A stretch of DNA of 64,000 bases from Actinernus sp. WN-2022 (GCA_030867875.1 JAOWCC010000019.1:32965976-33029975), one strand, 5' to 3'. Positions 20,305-27,963 are shown, counted from the stretch's first letter. A program made the numbers and translations. Notes: generated from the letters alone by a model not told the origin.

Positions 20305-21744
20305 ATGAGTTACTCAATATTCGGAACGCTTTACAATGGTATGACAGAGCAAAAGGAAGGTAAGCGCGGACCACCTGGAAAGGACTCAACCGTTCCTGGG
20401 CCTCGAGGTCCAAAAGGCAATGATTCAACTGTTCCTGGCCCAGCAGGTAAGGACTCAACTGTTCCTGGACCATCTGGAAGGGACTCGACCATTCCTGGGC
20501 CAGCAGGTAAGGACTCAACTGTTCCTGGACCATCTGGAAGGGACTCGACCGTTCCTGGGCCCCAAGGTCCAAAAGGCAACGATTCAACTGTTCCTGGACC
20601 ATCTGGAAGGGACTCAACCACTCCTGGGCCCCAAGGTCCAAAAGGCAACGATTCAACTGTTCCTGGGCCCCAAGGTCCAAAAGGCAACGATTCGACTGTT
20701 CCTGGGCCTCGAGGTCCAAAAGGCAATGATTCAACCGTTCCTGGGCCTGGTGTTATGTATGGTAGTCAAACGTTCAATTGTGGTAATTTCCTAATGAACC
20801 CTAGTAATTGGACATCATCAAGCAGTGTAAGCTCATTCGTAATCATAAATGATGCATACTCTATGAATAACATCGCTCCAGAACATCAAGGTTATAGAAT
20901 TCTAGAGACCTTCAAACCAAACTCAACAGAAAAGTTGACTATGACTCTACCAAAAAATGATAATCCAGCCTTAGGGCTAAAAGGCAACAGTGACTACGCA
21001 GTTCGGGTCGAAGCTTATGCAAACATTGGATCCATAACACTAAACTCTATGTCAATTGAACAGAATTTAAGTTTCATATCGAACACAATGAAAAGTGGAA
21101 GGATAGGATCTACAAACACTGCTTTCCAAGAGCTAAGCATAACGACATCTGCCAATGATATAGGTAAGCTATCGTTTACACTGAGTCATGATCAGTCAAC
21201 CAATCAGCTAATAGTAATCTATGTCGCAATCGTTGCTGGAACATTGGATGCAAACACCTTCGTGAATCCAGCATCATTTGATGACGTCTCACTTATTATA
21301 CCAACTCAAATTAAGGATATTGTACCAATTAGACCAACCATCTATGGTAATGTCGTTAACGAAAGGCTAAGATATCAAACAAGAAGTGCGCTTACAGAAA
21401 TTCCTAAGTTGACAGTCACATTACCTGGTGGGAACGTGTTATATCGAATACAATGTTGCTTATATATTAGATCAAGTAGAGACGACACAGATATAGTTTT
21501 TACAAACAGAAAAAATGGCGAATATGTTAACGTATTCAATATGCGTATAAAAAGAGGTTCACTTGCTGATGTTCCTCTGAATAAAATATATTACTTGTTT
21601 CAAAGAGATGTGGATACGACATATTATATAATGATACAAACGCAATCTGGAGCAGTCGTTAACGTCAATTGGAATTCGCAACAATCTTACATGACAGCTG
21701 AAAAATGGGATGGTCTGAATGTCGTACATATAACAATTGGATAA
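20305..21744 (+). CDS. Collagen-like fibre protein
   Basis: 479 aa. After a 20-residue leader, residues about 21-148 consist of short collagen-like Gly-X-Y blocks of two or three triplets (GPAGKD, GPSGRD, GPQGPKGND, GPRGPKGND). Each is followed by a four-residue spacer, STVP (variants STIP and STTP). The remaining 330 residues are beta-rich and Asn/Ser/Thr-rich, ending VVHITIG, and look like a globular trimeric head. Collagen-like stalks are known in several giant viruses and phage fibres. The DNA of the stalk is a 30/39-bp minisatellite, so stalk length can change by unequal exchange without a frame change. The promoter-like TCATATAATATAAGAG ends just before the ATG. Confidence 0.85.
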   Translation: MSYSIFGTLYNGMTEQKEGKRGPPGKDSTVPGPRGPKGNDSTVPGPAGKDSTVPGPSGRDSTIPGPAGKDSTVPGPSGRDSTVPGPQGPKGNDSTVPGPSGRDSTTPGPQGPKGNDSTVPGPQGPKGNDSTVPGPRGPKGNDSTVPGPGVMYGSQTFNCGNFLMNPSNWTSSSSVSSFVIINDAYSMNNIAPEHQGYRILETFKPNSTEKLTMTLPKNDNPALGLKGNSDYAVRVEAYANIGSITLNSMSIEQNLSFISNTMKSGRIGSTNTAFQELSITTSANDIGKLSFTLSHDQSTNQLIVIYVAIVAGTLDANTFVNPASFDDVSLIIPTQIKDIVPIRPTIYGNVVNERLRYQTRSALTEIPKLTVTLPGGNVLYRIQCCLYIRSSRDDTDIVFTNRKNGEYVNVFNMRIKRGSLADVPLNKIYYLFQRDVDTTYYIMIQTQSGAVVNVNWNSQQSYMTAEKWDGLNVVHITIG

Positions 21745-21764
21745 TAATCTAACCAAACTGTATA

Positions 21765-22505
21765 ATGCAAACTACGTTATTCTTCGATAGTAAGAAAGGA
21801 TCTGGTTCATCTGAAAGCTTCACAACGTACTTCAATCCTCCATTGGAGCTAGACAGTACGAAAAACTATCAAATCTCGTTAATCAATGCATCTATGTGGT
21901 ACTCTTGGTACAATATAACGAGTGTAAATAACAAGTTCAAATACTACAATGGTACAGCTTGGAAGACGATAACGTTATCACCAGGAGCATACAACGTAAT
22001 CGACATAAACGACACTATGAAGCACCATATGAAGCAAAATAGCGATTGGGATGCTGCTAACAGTAAGTACTATGTTGATATTAAACCGAATTACAACACA
22101 CTGAAGTCTATGATTGAGCTACGAAATGGTTATAAAGTGGATTTCACTATTGACGAATCCTTTAGGAAGATACTTGGATTCGAATCTAAGATAATGCAAG
22201 GTAATGGATTTCACGATAGCGATAAGATTGTGCAAATCACGGAGGTCGATACTATTCAAGTACACTGCGATCTAGTGACAGATTCTTACATAAATGGTAG
22301 TACGAGTTCGGTCATATACTCATTCGTCCCGTCAGTGCCACCAGGCTACCTGATCAACATCCATCCTAACCAACGATTCGATATGAACATATCAAAAAGA
22401 TCAATCAACAGTATATCATTCTCGCTTAGAGATCAAAGTGGTAATTCGATAAAAATGAATAATGAACGAGTGACATATTACATCCATCTTAGTGAGATTG
22501 TGTAA
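21765..22505 (+). CDS. Penton / minor capsid protein (single jelly-roll)
   Basis: 246 aa, close to the usual Polinton penton length. The N-terminus TLFFDSKKGSGSSESFTTYF leads into NYQISLINASMWYSWYNI. The family's characteristic end is present: SYINGSTSSVIYSF, VPPGYLINIHPNQRFDMNIS, and a final strand set ending VTYYIHLSEIV. These match the known architecture of the vertex protein that sits with the double-jelly-roll capsomers. The ATG at 21765 follows TCTAACCAAACTGTATA directly, giving an almost leaderless start. The order penton, small basic protein, MCP is typical. Confidence 0.9.
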   Translation: MQTTLFFDSKKGSGSSESFTTYFNPPLELDSTKNYQISLINASMWYSWYNITSVNNKFKYYNGTAWKTITLSPGAYNVIDINDTMKHHMKQNSDWDAANSKYYVDIKPNYNTLKSMIELRNGYKVDFTIDESFRKILGFESKIMQGNGFHDSDKIVQITEVDTIQVHCDLVTDSYINGSTSSVIYSFVPSVPPGYLINIHPNQRFDMNISKRSINSISFSLRDQSGNSIKMNNERVTYYIHLSEIV

Positions 22506-22516
22506 CCAATATGTAT

Positions 22517-22858
22517 ATGCTATTAACAAGAGAACGATATATTAAACGAAAGGTCATTGGTGGAAACCTTATTGGGAACTTATTCGACAAAGTAAAAAAT
22601 ACGCTTTCAACAGGCAGCAAGATAATAACGAGACCAATTACTGCCTTAAAAAATAGATTGCTAAAGCCTGTCATTACTAAGGCTCTTCCATACGTTAAAC
22701 AGAAAGCCATTGATGTTGGCACTAAAGCGATCCTTCAAAAAGTAAAGCAGAGCGTTAGAGACGTTTCATCAAATCCAGAGGTTCGGAAAGTCTTGAATGA
22801 CAGGTCAAGAGCTATCTTATCGAATCTTATTGCTGGAAGTGGTATGAAACGATTGTAG
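22517..22858 (+). CDS. Small basic protein with a GG maturation-type site
   Basis: 113 aa from the ATG at 22517. An in-frame ATG at 22511 lies inside the TGTAACCAATATGTAT promoter-like motif, so the second Met is the better start. The protein is strongly basic and helical, rich in Lys/Arg/Val/Ile. RKVIGGN near residues 11-17 resembles an adenain cleavage context (hydrophobic-X-Gly-Gly). Amphipathic helices follow (LIGNLFDKVKNTL, YVKQKAIDVGTKAILQKVKQ). It sits between penton and MCP, where adenovirus-type core or membrane-lytic precursors would fit. Its function is inferred from charge, site and context only. Confidence 0.7.
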   Translation: MLLTRERYIKRKVIGGNLIGNLFDKVKNTLSTGSKIITRPITALKNRLLKPVITKALPYVKQKAIDVGTKAILQKVKQSVRDVSSNPEVRKVLNDRSRAILSNLIAGSGMKRL

Positions 22859-22883
22859 TGACTTTTGTATAATCATATAATAT

Positions 22884-24302
22884 ATGACTGAAGTAATTAG
22901 CCAATATTTTCAATTCGATGAATCGAACATTATCGATAACTCAACTACGAAATTCGAATATATCGAATACCTTCCAAGAGACTCTAATAACATGAATAAA
23001 GACGGTCAACGAATCATTGAAACAAGAGATGAAGACGTATATTTGCTACCACATAAAGCTATGCTAGAGGTGCGTGGTAAGCTGCAAACAGCTGCTAATG
23101 CTGATTATAATGCAACAGATATCGTATCGCTTGTGAATAATGCATGGTCTTTGTTTTCAAGTGCTCAATATCAGATCAACAACCAAATAGTAGAAAGCGT
23201 GAATGACTATCTACCAGAAGCTAGTATGATTCTGAACACAGTCATGTTTTCTGACGACTATAGCCGTAGTACTGCTAGTAATATGCTTTGGTTTCGAGAT
23301 ACGTCGACAGGTACACCTACTTTGAAGTACACGACTGCAATTGATGCAATCGATGATGCTGCTAATGCTGCTGCCGTTCGAACAGGAACGCAAGCCCTAG
23401 TCGTTGCATACACACAAGACCAAACAGCTAATCTAGGTTTCACTGCTCGACAGGCTATCACAACAGGAGCTAAGCAAGTATCTCTGCTTCTACCACTATC
23501 GCAAGTCTTTGGGTTTTGCAAGGATGTAGATACCGTGTTTCGGAGCGTCAAACATACTCTTATCCTAAACAGAGCAACACCAAACCAGTATATCATGAAA
23601 GCTAATGCTGCAGGCGTTGGTAAATTCAAGATCACGCATATTTCACTATGGATGCCTAAAGTCGTTCCTTCACTAGAAATTCAATCATACATTGATGCCA
23701 AACTAGTAAGTGGCTACATAAAGGACCTATATTTCGAGCAGGTACGTGTATACAGAACGATGTTCCAAGCTGTTGAAACTAATCCTACATGGAGGATTAC
23801 AACACAACCAGGATCGGAGCTACCTAGACATGTTTTCATTGCGCTACAGTCTAGTGATCGCCATCCAGCAGCTAATGCACAGGACGTCAATAATATGATC
23901 TTCGACAATGGGAATCTAACAAGAATCAGTGTTAGAATTAATAGTGTACAGCATCCAGAAAGAGAAGTAGAGTGCAACTTCACTCCAGCTAATAGGAACT
24001 ACAATAGATCGTACATGATGTTCATGGATGCCGTGAACAAATACCAAGATACCGACACTGGTAGTCAGCTTAGTGCCGAGGATTGGGCATCATTGTATCC
24101 CATCCATCATTTCGACGTTAGCAAGCATTCAGAGCAGCTGAAAACAAGCATGGCCGATATCGAAGTCCGATTTACCCTAGGTGGGAACTTCAGAAACATA
24201 GCTAACAATGCTGATATACCTTATTATGTTTATGCCGTAATCCTATCCGATAGGCACTTACAACTGCAAGGCTTGTCTGGTAGAATGAACGTAATCGTGT
24301 AA
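22884..24302 (+). CDS. Major capsid protein, double jelly-roll (hexon-like)
   Basis: 472 aa. Recognised from the conserved order of the Polinton capsid: an early VYLLPHKAMLEVRGKL strand, then IVSLVNNAWSLFSSAQYQIN, VESVNDYLPEASMI, the SDDYSRSTASNMLWFRDT block, and a late HVFIALQSSDR followed by a VEVRFTLGGNF-type strand near the C-terminus (here IEVRFTLGGNF). By family, trimers form the pseudo-hexagonal capsomers of a PRD1/adenovirus-lineage capsid. The frame is intact. The ATG is embedded in TAATATATG, 25 bp after the preceding stop. All neighbours on this strand are virion genes. Confidence 0.95.
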   Translation: MTEVISQYFQFDESNIIDNSTTKFEYIEYLPRDSNNMNKDGQRIIETRDEDVYLLPHKAMLEVRGKLQTAANADYNATDIVSLVNNAWSLFSSAQYQINNQIVESVNDYLPEASMILNTVMFSDDYSRSTASNMLWFRDTSTGTPTLKYTTAIDAIDDAANAAAVRTGTQALVVAYTQDQTANLGFTARQAITTGAKQVSLLLPLSQVFGFCKDVDTVFRSVKHTLILNRATPNQYIMKANAAGVGKFKITHISLWMPKVVPSLEIQSYIDAKLVSGYIKDLYFEQVRVYRTMFQAVETNPTWRITTQPGSELPRHVFIALQSSDRHPAANAQDVNNMIFDNGNLTRISVRINSVQHPEREVECNFTPANRNYNRSYMMFMDAVNKYQDTDTGSQLSAEDWASLYPIHHFDVSKHSEQLKTSMADIEVRFTLGGNFRNIANNADIPYYVYAVILSDRHLQLQGLSGRMNVIV

Positions 24303-24308
24303 ATATTA

Positions 24309-24327
24309 TCTAACGATATCATATATA
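24309..24327 (+). promoter_or_regulatory. Late-type promoter motif, copy 1
   Basis: TCTAACGATATCATATATA ends 2 bases before the ATG of the first core-type gene. An identical 19-base copy occurs at 24815-24833 before its paralogue. A degenerate form, TGTAACGATATTGTATACG, precedes the PLA2 gene at 25844, and TCTAACCAAACTGTATA precedes the penton gene. Confidence 0.6.
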
Positions 24328-24329
24328 AG

Positions 24330-24797
24330 ATGAGCTATATTAGAACAGGATTGAATCTAACCGAATCTCAAAAAGGATCGATTAAGAATGCTTACATCAA
24401 TAAGAAAACAATTAGCTTGAGATTGAACAACAATCAACTAACAGGAAGCGACTTTCTAGGACTGACTAAAGCGCAACGTAAGAAGGTGGTTGAAGCTAAA
24501 AGAGGAATGTCTGGAGTCCAACTAAAACTTAGTAAGACGCAAGTCTCAAAACAAGGCGGATTTTTAGGTGGATTGGGTAATTTAGTGAAAATTATTGCTC
24601 CTATGTTCTTGAAGAAAATCCTACCAGCTCTTGGAATGGCTGCTGCAACTGGAGCAATATCTGGTTCTGTCTCTAAGGCTGTACAAGGAAAAGGCATTAA
24701 GAAAAAGAGAGGTAGACCAAAAAAGAAGGGCAAAGGACTCATACTTGGACCGAATTCACCTTTTAAGGGCATACCATTACTCGGAGCAATTCTCTAA
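24330..24797 (+). CDS. Core-type precursor protein with GG site and AT-hook (paralogue 1)
   Basis: 155 aa. The N-terminal half contains repeated short motifs seen in many Polintons (LTESQKGSIKNAY, ISLRLNNNQL, LGLTKAQRKKV, QLKLSKTQ). VSKQGGFLG at 72-80 contains a Gly-Gly site suited to the element's own adenain-type protease. A hydrophobic, Gly/Ala-rich stretch (82-117) follows, then KKKRGRPKKKGKG (124-136), whose RGRP core is an AT-hook-like minor-groove binder. The protein probably binds or condenses DNA in the virion, or perturbs membranes after cleavage. This is inferred from composition and from resemblance to adenovirus pX/pVI-type precursors. It is paralogous to the next gene. Confidence 0.8.
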   Translation: MSYIRTGLNLTESQKGSIKNAYINKKTISLRLNNNQLTGSDFLGLTKAQRKKVVEAKRGMSGVQLKLSKTQVSKQGGFLGGLGNLVKIIAPMFLKKILPALGMAAATGAISGSVSKAVQGKGIKKKRGRPKKKGKGLILGPNSPFKGIPLLGAIL

Positions 24798-24814
24798 TCG
24801 TATTCAAATTATTG

Positions 24815-24833
24815 TCTAACGATATCATATATA
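24815..24833 (+). promoter_or_regulatory. Late-type promoter motif, copy 2
   Basis: The same 19 bases as 24309-24327, TCTAACGATATCATATATA, ending 2 bases before the ATG at 24836. The identity of the two spacers argues that promoter and gene were duplicated together or are kept alike by selection. Confidence 0.6.
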
Positions 24834-24835
24834 GA

Positions 24836-25375
24836 ATGCCAACGAATTATGTAGAAACATCATTAAAGCTATCTGAGGCACAGAAACGTAAGATAGTTTC
24901 AGCTGTTCAAAACAAGACATCAACTACCATTAGACTATCGTCTAGCGACTATCATGGTAATGATAAAATCAAATTGACTAATCAGCAAATCAATAAAATC
25001 AAAAAGGCCAAGTCGAAAAACGTTGGAGTAGATATTAAACTCAGTAAGACACAGTTAAGTAAGCAAGGCGGATTCATTGGAGCACTATTAGGTGGCTTAG
25101 CAGCAAGCCTGCTGCCCAATCTCTTAGGCGGTATTTTTGGTGGCAAGGGAATCGCTCTACCAGGTACTAATCCAAAGTCAAGTGGAAGAGGCTTTAATCT
25201 TTCAGCCCTACGGCCACCACCGTTTATTGGATCTTGGAATTCTGATGGTACTATTGGTTATGGAGTAAAAAAAAAGATCTCAAAAAAAAAAAAAAAGATC
25301 TCAAAAAAGAAAACAGCCAAAGGCCTCGTACTTCCAGGGACAATCCTAAAGCATCCATATTACGGAACGCGCTAA
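24836..25375 (+). CDS. Core-type precursor protein with GG site (paralogue 2)
   Basis: 179 aa from the ATG at 24836; an upstream TTG at 24812 lies inside the promoter motif and is not a credible start. It has the same layout as its left neighbour: LKLSEAQKRKIV, TTIRLSSSDY, IKLTNQQINKIKKAK, DIKLSKTQLSKQGGFIG, then a Gly/Leu-rich hydrophobic stretch GALLGGLAASLLPNLLGG. A Lys-rich tail (KKKISKKKKKISKKK) encoded by long A runs at about 25267-25312 follows, then LVLPGTIL. The homopolymers are prone to indels, so the frame there deserves care. Its virion core or membrane-active role is inferred as for paralogue 1. Confidence 0.8.
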   Translation: MPTNYVETSLKLSEAQKRKIVSAVQNKTSTTIRLSSSDYHGNDKIKLTNQQINKIKKAKSKNVGVDIKLSKTQLSKQGGFIGALLGGLAASLLPNLLGGIFGGKGIALPGTNPKSSGRGFNLSALRPPPFIGSWNSDGTIGYGVKKKISKKKKKISKKKTAKGLVLPGTILKHPYYGTR

Positions 25376-25407
25376 GACCATTGAGCAACATCGATATCGA
25401 TAACATT

Positions 25408-25827
25408 ATGAAAAAATTGGAGATCGCTAACTACATTGGTTCTTACAGTAAAGACATGCTACCTGATAGGATCAATAAGGACGGATGTGTAGTAATCAAT
25501 ATTCAAGACTATTTTAAAGGCGATGGTACTCACTGGATTGCTGTATATAACAATCATGACAATAACTACGTCGAACACTTCGATTCATTCGGCCTATTGC
25601 CAGCAGAAGAGGTAGTAGAGCTTATGGAAACGAGCAACAAACAAATAGAATACAATAGCTCACAGATTCAAGATATGGATAGCATTATGTGTGGATATTA
25701 CTGTATCTTCTACATTTTAGAACGATCAAAAGGTAGAAAACCTATCGACATCTTATTAGACTTTCAGTTCAAACCATCCTTGTTCAATGAGTCGGTTATA
25801 CAGCACTTCGCTTACGATATTATGTAA
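25408..25827 (+). CDS. Adenain-type cysteine protease (virion maturation)
   Basis: 139 aa from the first in-frame ATG at 25408; the longer frame back to 25381 would need a TTG. The catalytic layout of adenovirus-type proteases is visible: His42 in GTHWIAVY, Asp59 in EHFDSFG, a Gln-rich SSQIQ before the nucleophile, and Cys95 in IMCGYYCIFYI. By family it cleaves precursor proteins after Gly-Gly or Gly-X-Gly motifs. Candidate sites in this element are SKQGGF in both core-type proteins, VIGGN in the small basic protein, and TQGGS and VRGGQ in the PLA2 protein. The start follows ATCGATATCGATAAC, resembling the other late motifs. Confidence 0.92.
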   Translation: MKKLEIANYIGSYSKDMLPDRINKDGCVVINIQDYFKGDGTHWIAVYNNHDNNYVEHFDSFGLLPAEEVVELMETSNKQIEYNSSQIQDMDSIMCGYYCIFYILERSKGRKPIDILLDFQFKPSLFNESVIQHFAYDIM

Positions 25828-25843
25828 CGATATTGTATACGAA

Positions 25844-26704
25844 ATGAATATGATGTATTGTCTAAGACAAAAGAAACAAACTGAGACGAAAGACGAGCAT
25901 ATCGTAAAAACTAAGAATGGAAGAACTCGCTTGGTAGGCGTCTGCGTAGAATGCGGAAGTCAAAAGTCGAAATTCGTGAAATCTACACAAGGCGGTAGTA
26001 TGTTGCCAGGAGCACTAGCTATTTCAGCTGGAATACCACTTCTTGCTGGAGCCGCCGCATTATCAATGGTTCCAGGTAGTGGAAAGCTATTTTCGACACT
26101 TGCTAAGGGTGCTACACAGGCAATAGGTAAGAAGATAAGAAGCAAAGCTGCCGATTTCATCCAAAAAGAAGGTCGAACCATATTGAATCTAGCATCTAAG
26201 AAAGTTCGTGGTGGCCAGATACAACATCCAATGAGTATGTATACTGACGTAACAGATCCAACATCCGAATTCTATGATGATCATATGAAAACTATTAAGA
26301 AAGGAGGTAAGTTAGACATTCATAAAGCAATATTAAAGGTTGCACCAAAAAAGGGATTCACGCTACCAGGTCATCATTATACAGGACCTGGGAATCCCTT
26401 AGAAAATCAATTGACTTATGATAAGACAGGTCGAATATTAGAGATTTACGATAAGCCAACTGGCAAAACTGATGCTGTGAGTATGCAACATGATGTCGAT
26501 TATTCTATCTGTGATGATGACGTCAAATGCAAAAATGAAGCTGATCGAAAAATGGTCAAATCATTAGACGAAATTCCATGGAAGGATCGCCAATGGGGTC
26601 ATGCCTTAGCAAGGAATGCTATCGCGACTAAAGCAAAGCTTGGAATGGGTGCTAAGAAGCCAAAAAACGAAAAAAGCCGTCGAGTGAAGAAAACTGGCAA
26701 GTAA
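25844..26704 (+). CDS. Zinc-ribbon / parvovirus-type phospholipase A2 protein
   Basis: 286 aa from the ATG at 25844, which follows TGTAACGATATTGTATACGAA; the longer frame from 25787 overlaps the protease gene. Residues 5-45 form a short zinc-ribbon-like unit (YCLRQ ... NGRTRLVGVCVECG) in which the first CxxC has become CxxQ. TQGGS (48-52) and VRGGQ (121-125) are possible protease sites around a hydrophobic segment (55-75). The C-terminal domain has the PLA2 calcium-loop motif YTGPGNPL (179-186) and the catalytic HDVDYS (216-221). By family it hydrolyses phospholipid during endosomal escape. The last codons contain an A AAA AAC heptamer (26662-26668) ahead of the overlapping integrase frame. 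Confidence 0.88.
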   Translation: MNMMYCLRQKKQTETKDEHIVKTKNGRTRLVGVCVECGSQKSKFVKSTQGGSMLPGALAISAGIPLLAGAAALSMVPGSGKLFSTLAKGATQAIGKKIRSKAADFIQKEGRTILNLASKKVRGGQIQHPMSMYTDVTDPTSEFYDDHMKTIKKGGKLDIHKAILKVAPKKGFTLPGHHYTGPGNPLENQLTYDKTGRILEIYDKPTGKTDAVSMQHDVDYSICDDDVKCKNEADRKMVKSLDEIPWKDRQWGHALARNAIATKAKLGMGAKKPKNEKSRRVKKTGK

Positions 26705-27627
26705 AACTAGCAGATGAATTGCATAGACCAATAAGACGTAAATTTACTCGGCGGCGTGTTATAGCTAATCACATTGATGAAATATGGTGTTCTGATCTCG
26801 TTGAGATGCAACAGTTTAGCAAATGGAATAAGGGCCATCGATACCTTCTCATGGTTCTAGACGTCTTTAGCAAATATGGTTGGATCGTACCTTTGAAAGA
26901 TAAGAAAGGCGAAACAGTTATGAAAGCTTTCCAAACTATCTTCGAGGAAGGAAGAATACCAAAATATCTATGGGTCGATAAGGGTAAGGAGTACTATAAT
27001 AAGCATGTGAAAGAGCTATTGGACAAGCATAGTATACAAATGTATTCAACTGAGAATGAAGAAAAGTCTTCTGTTTGCGAGAGATGGAACCGTACGATAA
27101 AGACGAAGATGTGGAAACAATTTACTGTCCAAGGTAATACGCAGTATTTAGATATGCTGCCTAGAATATTGAAACAGTACAATAGTATGAAACATTCAAG
27201 CATCAAAATGCCTCCTATTGAAGCATCTAAGAAGAAGAACGAAGGAACTGTGTACTTTAATCTATATGGCAATATGGAGTCATTACAATCGAAACCAAAA
27301 TTTAAGGTTAGCGATAAGGTTCGAATAAGCAAGTACAAGCGCAAGGTATTCGACAAAGGTTATACTCCGAATTGGACTGAAGAAGTGTTTACGATTGATA
27401 AAATCCAGTATACGAACCCTATTACTTACAAATTGAAGGACTTGAATGGTGAAGAAATACAAGGTTCTTTCTACGAACCTGAACTATCGAAAGCGGTTCA
27501 AGAAATCTTCAGAATCAACAGAGTCATCAGAAGGAACTACAAAAAGAAGCAAGCTCTAGTATCGTGGAAAGGGTACAGCGACGAATTCAATAGTTGGGTG
27601 CCATTCAAGAATCTAGATGCGATATGA
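26656..27627 (+). CDS. RVE-superfamily integrase with C-terminal chromodomain (no early AUG; probable -1 frameshift expression)
   Basis: The frame is open from 26656, just after a TAA, to 27627. LADELHRPIRRKFTRRR and NHIDEIWCSDLVEM form the conserved start of Polinton integrases, but no in-frame AUG precedes them; the first Met is inside SDLVEM. The catalytic acidic residues are Asp in CSDLVE, Asp in WVDKGKEYY and Glu in SSVCERWNRTIK, about 33 residues apart. The C-terminus holds an SH3-like segment and a chromodomain, IRRNYKKKQALVSWKGY and NSWVPFKNL. By family it joins element ends to target DNA and creates the 6-bp duplication. The frame is -1 relative to the PLA2 gene and overlaps its last 49 bases. 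A TTG (26719) or CTA/GTG start is a weaker alternative to frameshifting. Confidence 0.92.
   Translation, partial: EAKKRKKPSSEENWQVKLADELHRPIRRKFTRRRVIANHIDEIWCSDLVEMQQFSKWNKGHRYLLMVLDVFSKYGWIVPLKDKKGETVMKAFQTIFEEGRIPKYLWVDKGKEYYNKHVKELLDKHSIQMYSTENEEKSSVCERWNRTIKTKMWKQFTVQGNTQYLDMLPRILKQYNSMKHSSIKMPPIEASKKKNEGTVYFNLYGNMESLQSKPKFKVSDKVRISKYKRKVFDKGYTPNWTEEVFTIDKIQYTNPITYKLKDLNGEEIQGSFYEPELSKAVQEIFRINRVIRRNYKKKQALVSWKGYSDEFNSWVPFKNLDAI
26662..26755 (+). promoter_or_regulatory. Candidate programmed -1 ribosomal frameshift signal (PLA2 to integrase)
   Basis: A AAA AAC lies at 26662-26668, in register with the PLA2 frame. A 7-base spacer follows (26669-26675), then GCCGTCGAG (26676-26684). The latter can pair with CTCGGCGGC (26747-26755) in a 9-bp stem with one G-U pair. 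The -1 frame leads without a stop into the integrase. Heptamer class, spacer length and stem position fit known -1 sites. The 62-nt loop is long, and the stem's 3' half also encodes conserved Arg codons. Confidence 0.6.
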
Positions 27628-27651
27628 AAATAATATAAGCATACAATATAG

Positions 27652-27774
27652 ATGCATGCTAAATTAATCAAATTACTTGATAGCATAAGAAAAGTAATCG
27701 ATACTTGCGAAGTACTACTGAAAAGATTTAAACGTATATTGTCTTCTATACGTATATATGGTAGAACTGAATAA
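27652..27774 (+). CDS. Short basic amphipathic ORF (40 aa), unknown
   Basis: The ATG follows AGCATACAATATAG, almost identical to the GTATACAATATAG before the fibre-head gene, which supports real expression. The product is 40 aa, begins MHAKLIKLLDSIRKVID, is rich in Lys/Arg/Ile/Leu and would form an amphipathic helix. A single Cys sits near residue 19. It overlaps the start of the zinc-finger ORF by 17 bases. No family is recognised; a membrane-active peptide is possible but unproven. Confidence 0.4.
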   Translation: MHAKLIKLLDSIRKVIDTCEVLLKRFKRILSSIRIYGRTE

Positions 27775-27946
27775 CGATAAAAGGAAGACTAGATGCGACA
27801 AAATATATGAATGTAGCAATGACCGAGTTAAGGCGTGGTTCAATACCCATAAATTCTATTGCCTATTATGTGAGAAAGAGATGCATCCAGCTTCGAAATA
27901 TACACATCTGAAATCTAAGAAGCACATAAACGCACATCGAAAATAA
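27758..27946 (+). CDS. Small U1/matrin-type C2H2 zinc-finger protein
   Basis: 62 aa. A single zinc finger occupies the C-terminal half: FYCLLCEKEMHPASKYTHLK, with C-x2-C and the ligands His and His spaced as in U1-like fingers (THLKSKKH). The N-terminal half is basic, with KRKTRCDKIYECSNDRV. It is preceded by TTTAAACGTATA (27727-27738) and TATACGTATAT directly before the ATG. The TTAAACGTA part recurs three times before polB. It probably binds nucleic acid and is expressed with the replication genes; this is inference from motif and context. Confidence 0.7.
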   Translation: MVELNNDKRKTRCDKIYECSNDRVKAWFNTHKFYCLLCEKEMHPASKYTHLKSKKHINAHRK

Positions 27947-27963
27947 AAAACATATTGATTCGA

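Noticed and set aside
20261..20734. Minus-strand and shifted-frame ORFs over the collagen-like stalk
   Set aside because: They are shadows of the 30/39-bp repeat; the plus-strand frame extends into a long non-repetitive domain and has the promoter motif.
24812..24835. Extended start of the second core-type gene
   Set aside because: It would need a TTG start inside the conserved promoter motif; the ATG at 24836 matches the spacing of its paralogue.
25381..25407. Extended start of the protease
   Set aside because: It begins with TTG; the ATG at 25408 retains the whole catalytic domain.
26719..26721. TTG start for the integrase
   Set aside because: It would cut off the conserved KLADE segment that is in frame upstream; frameshift entry explains the open frame better.
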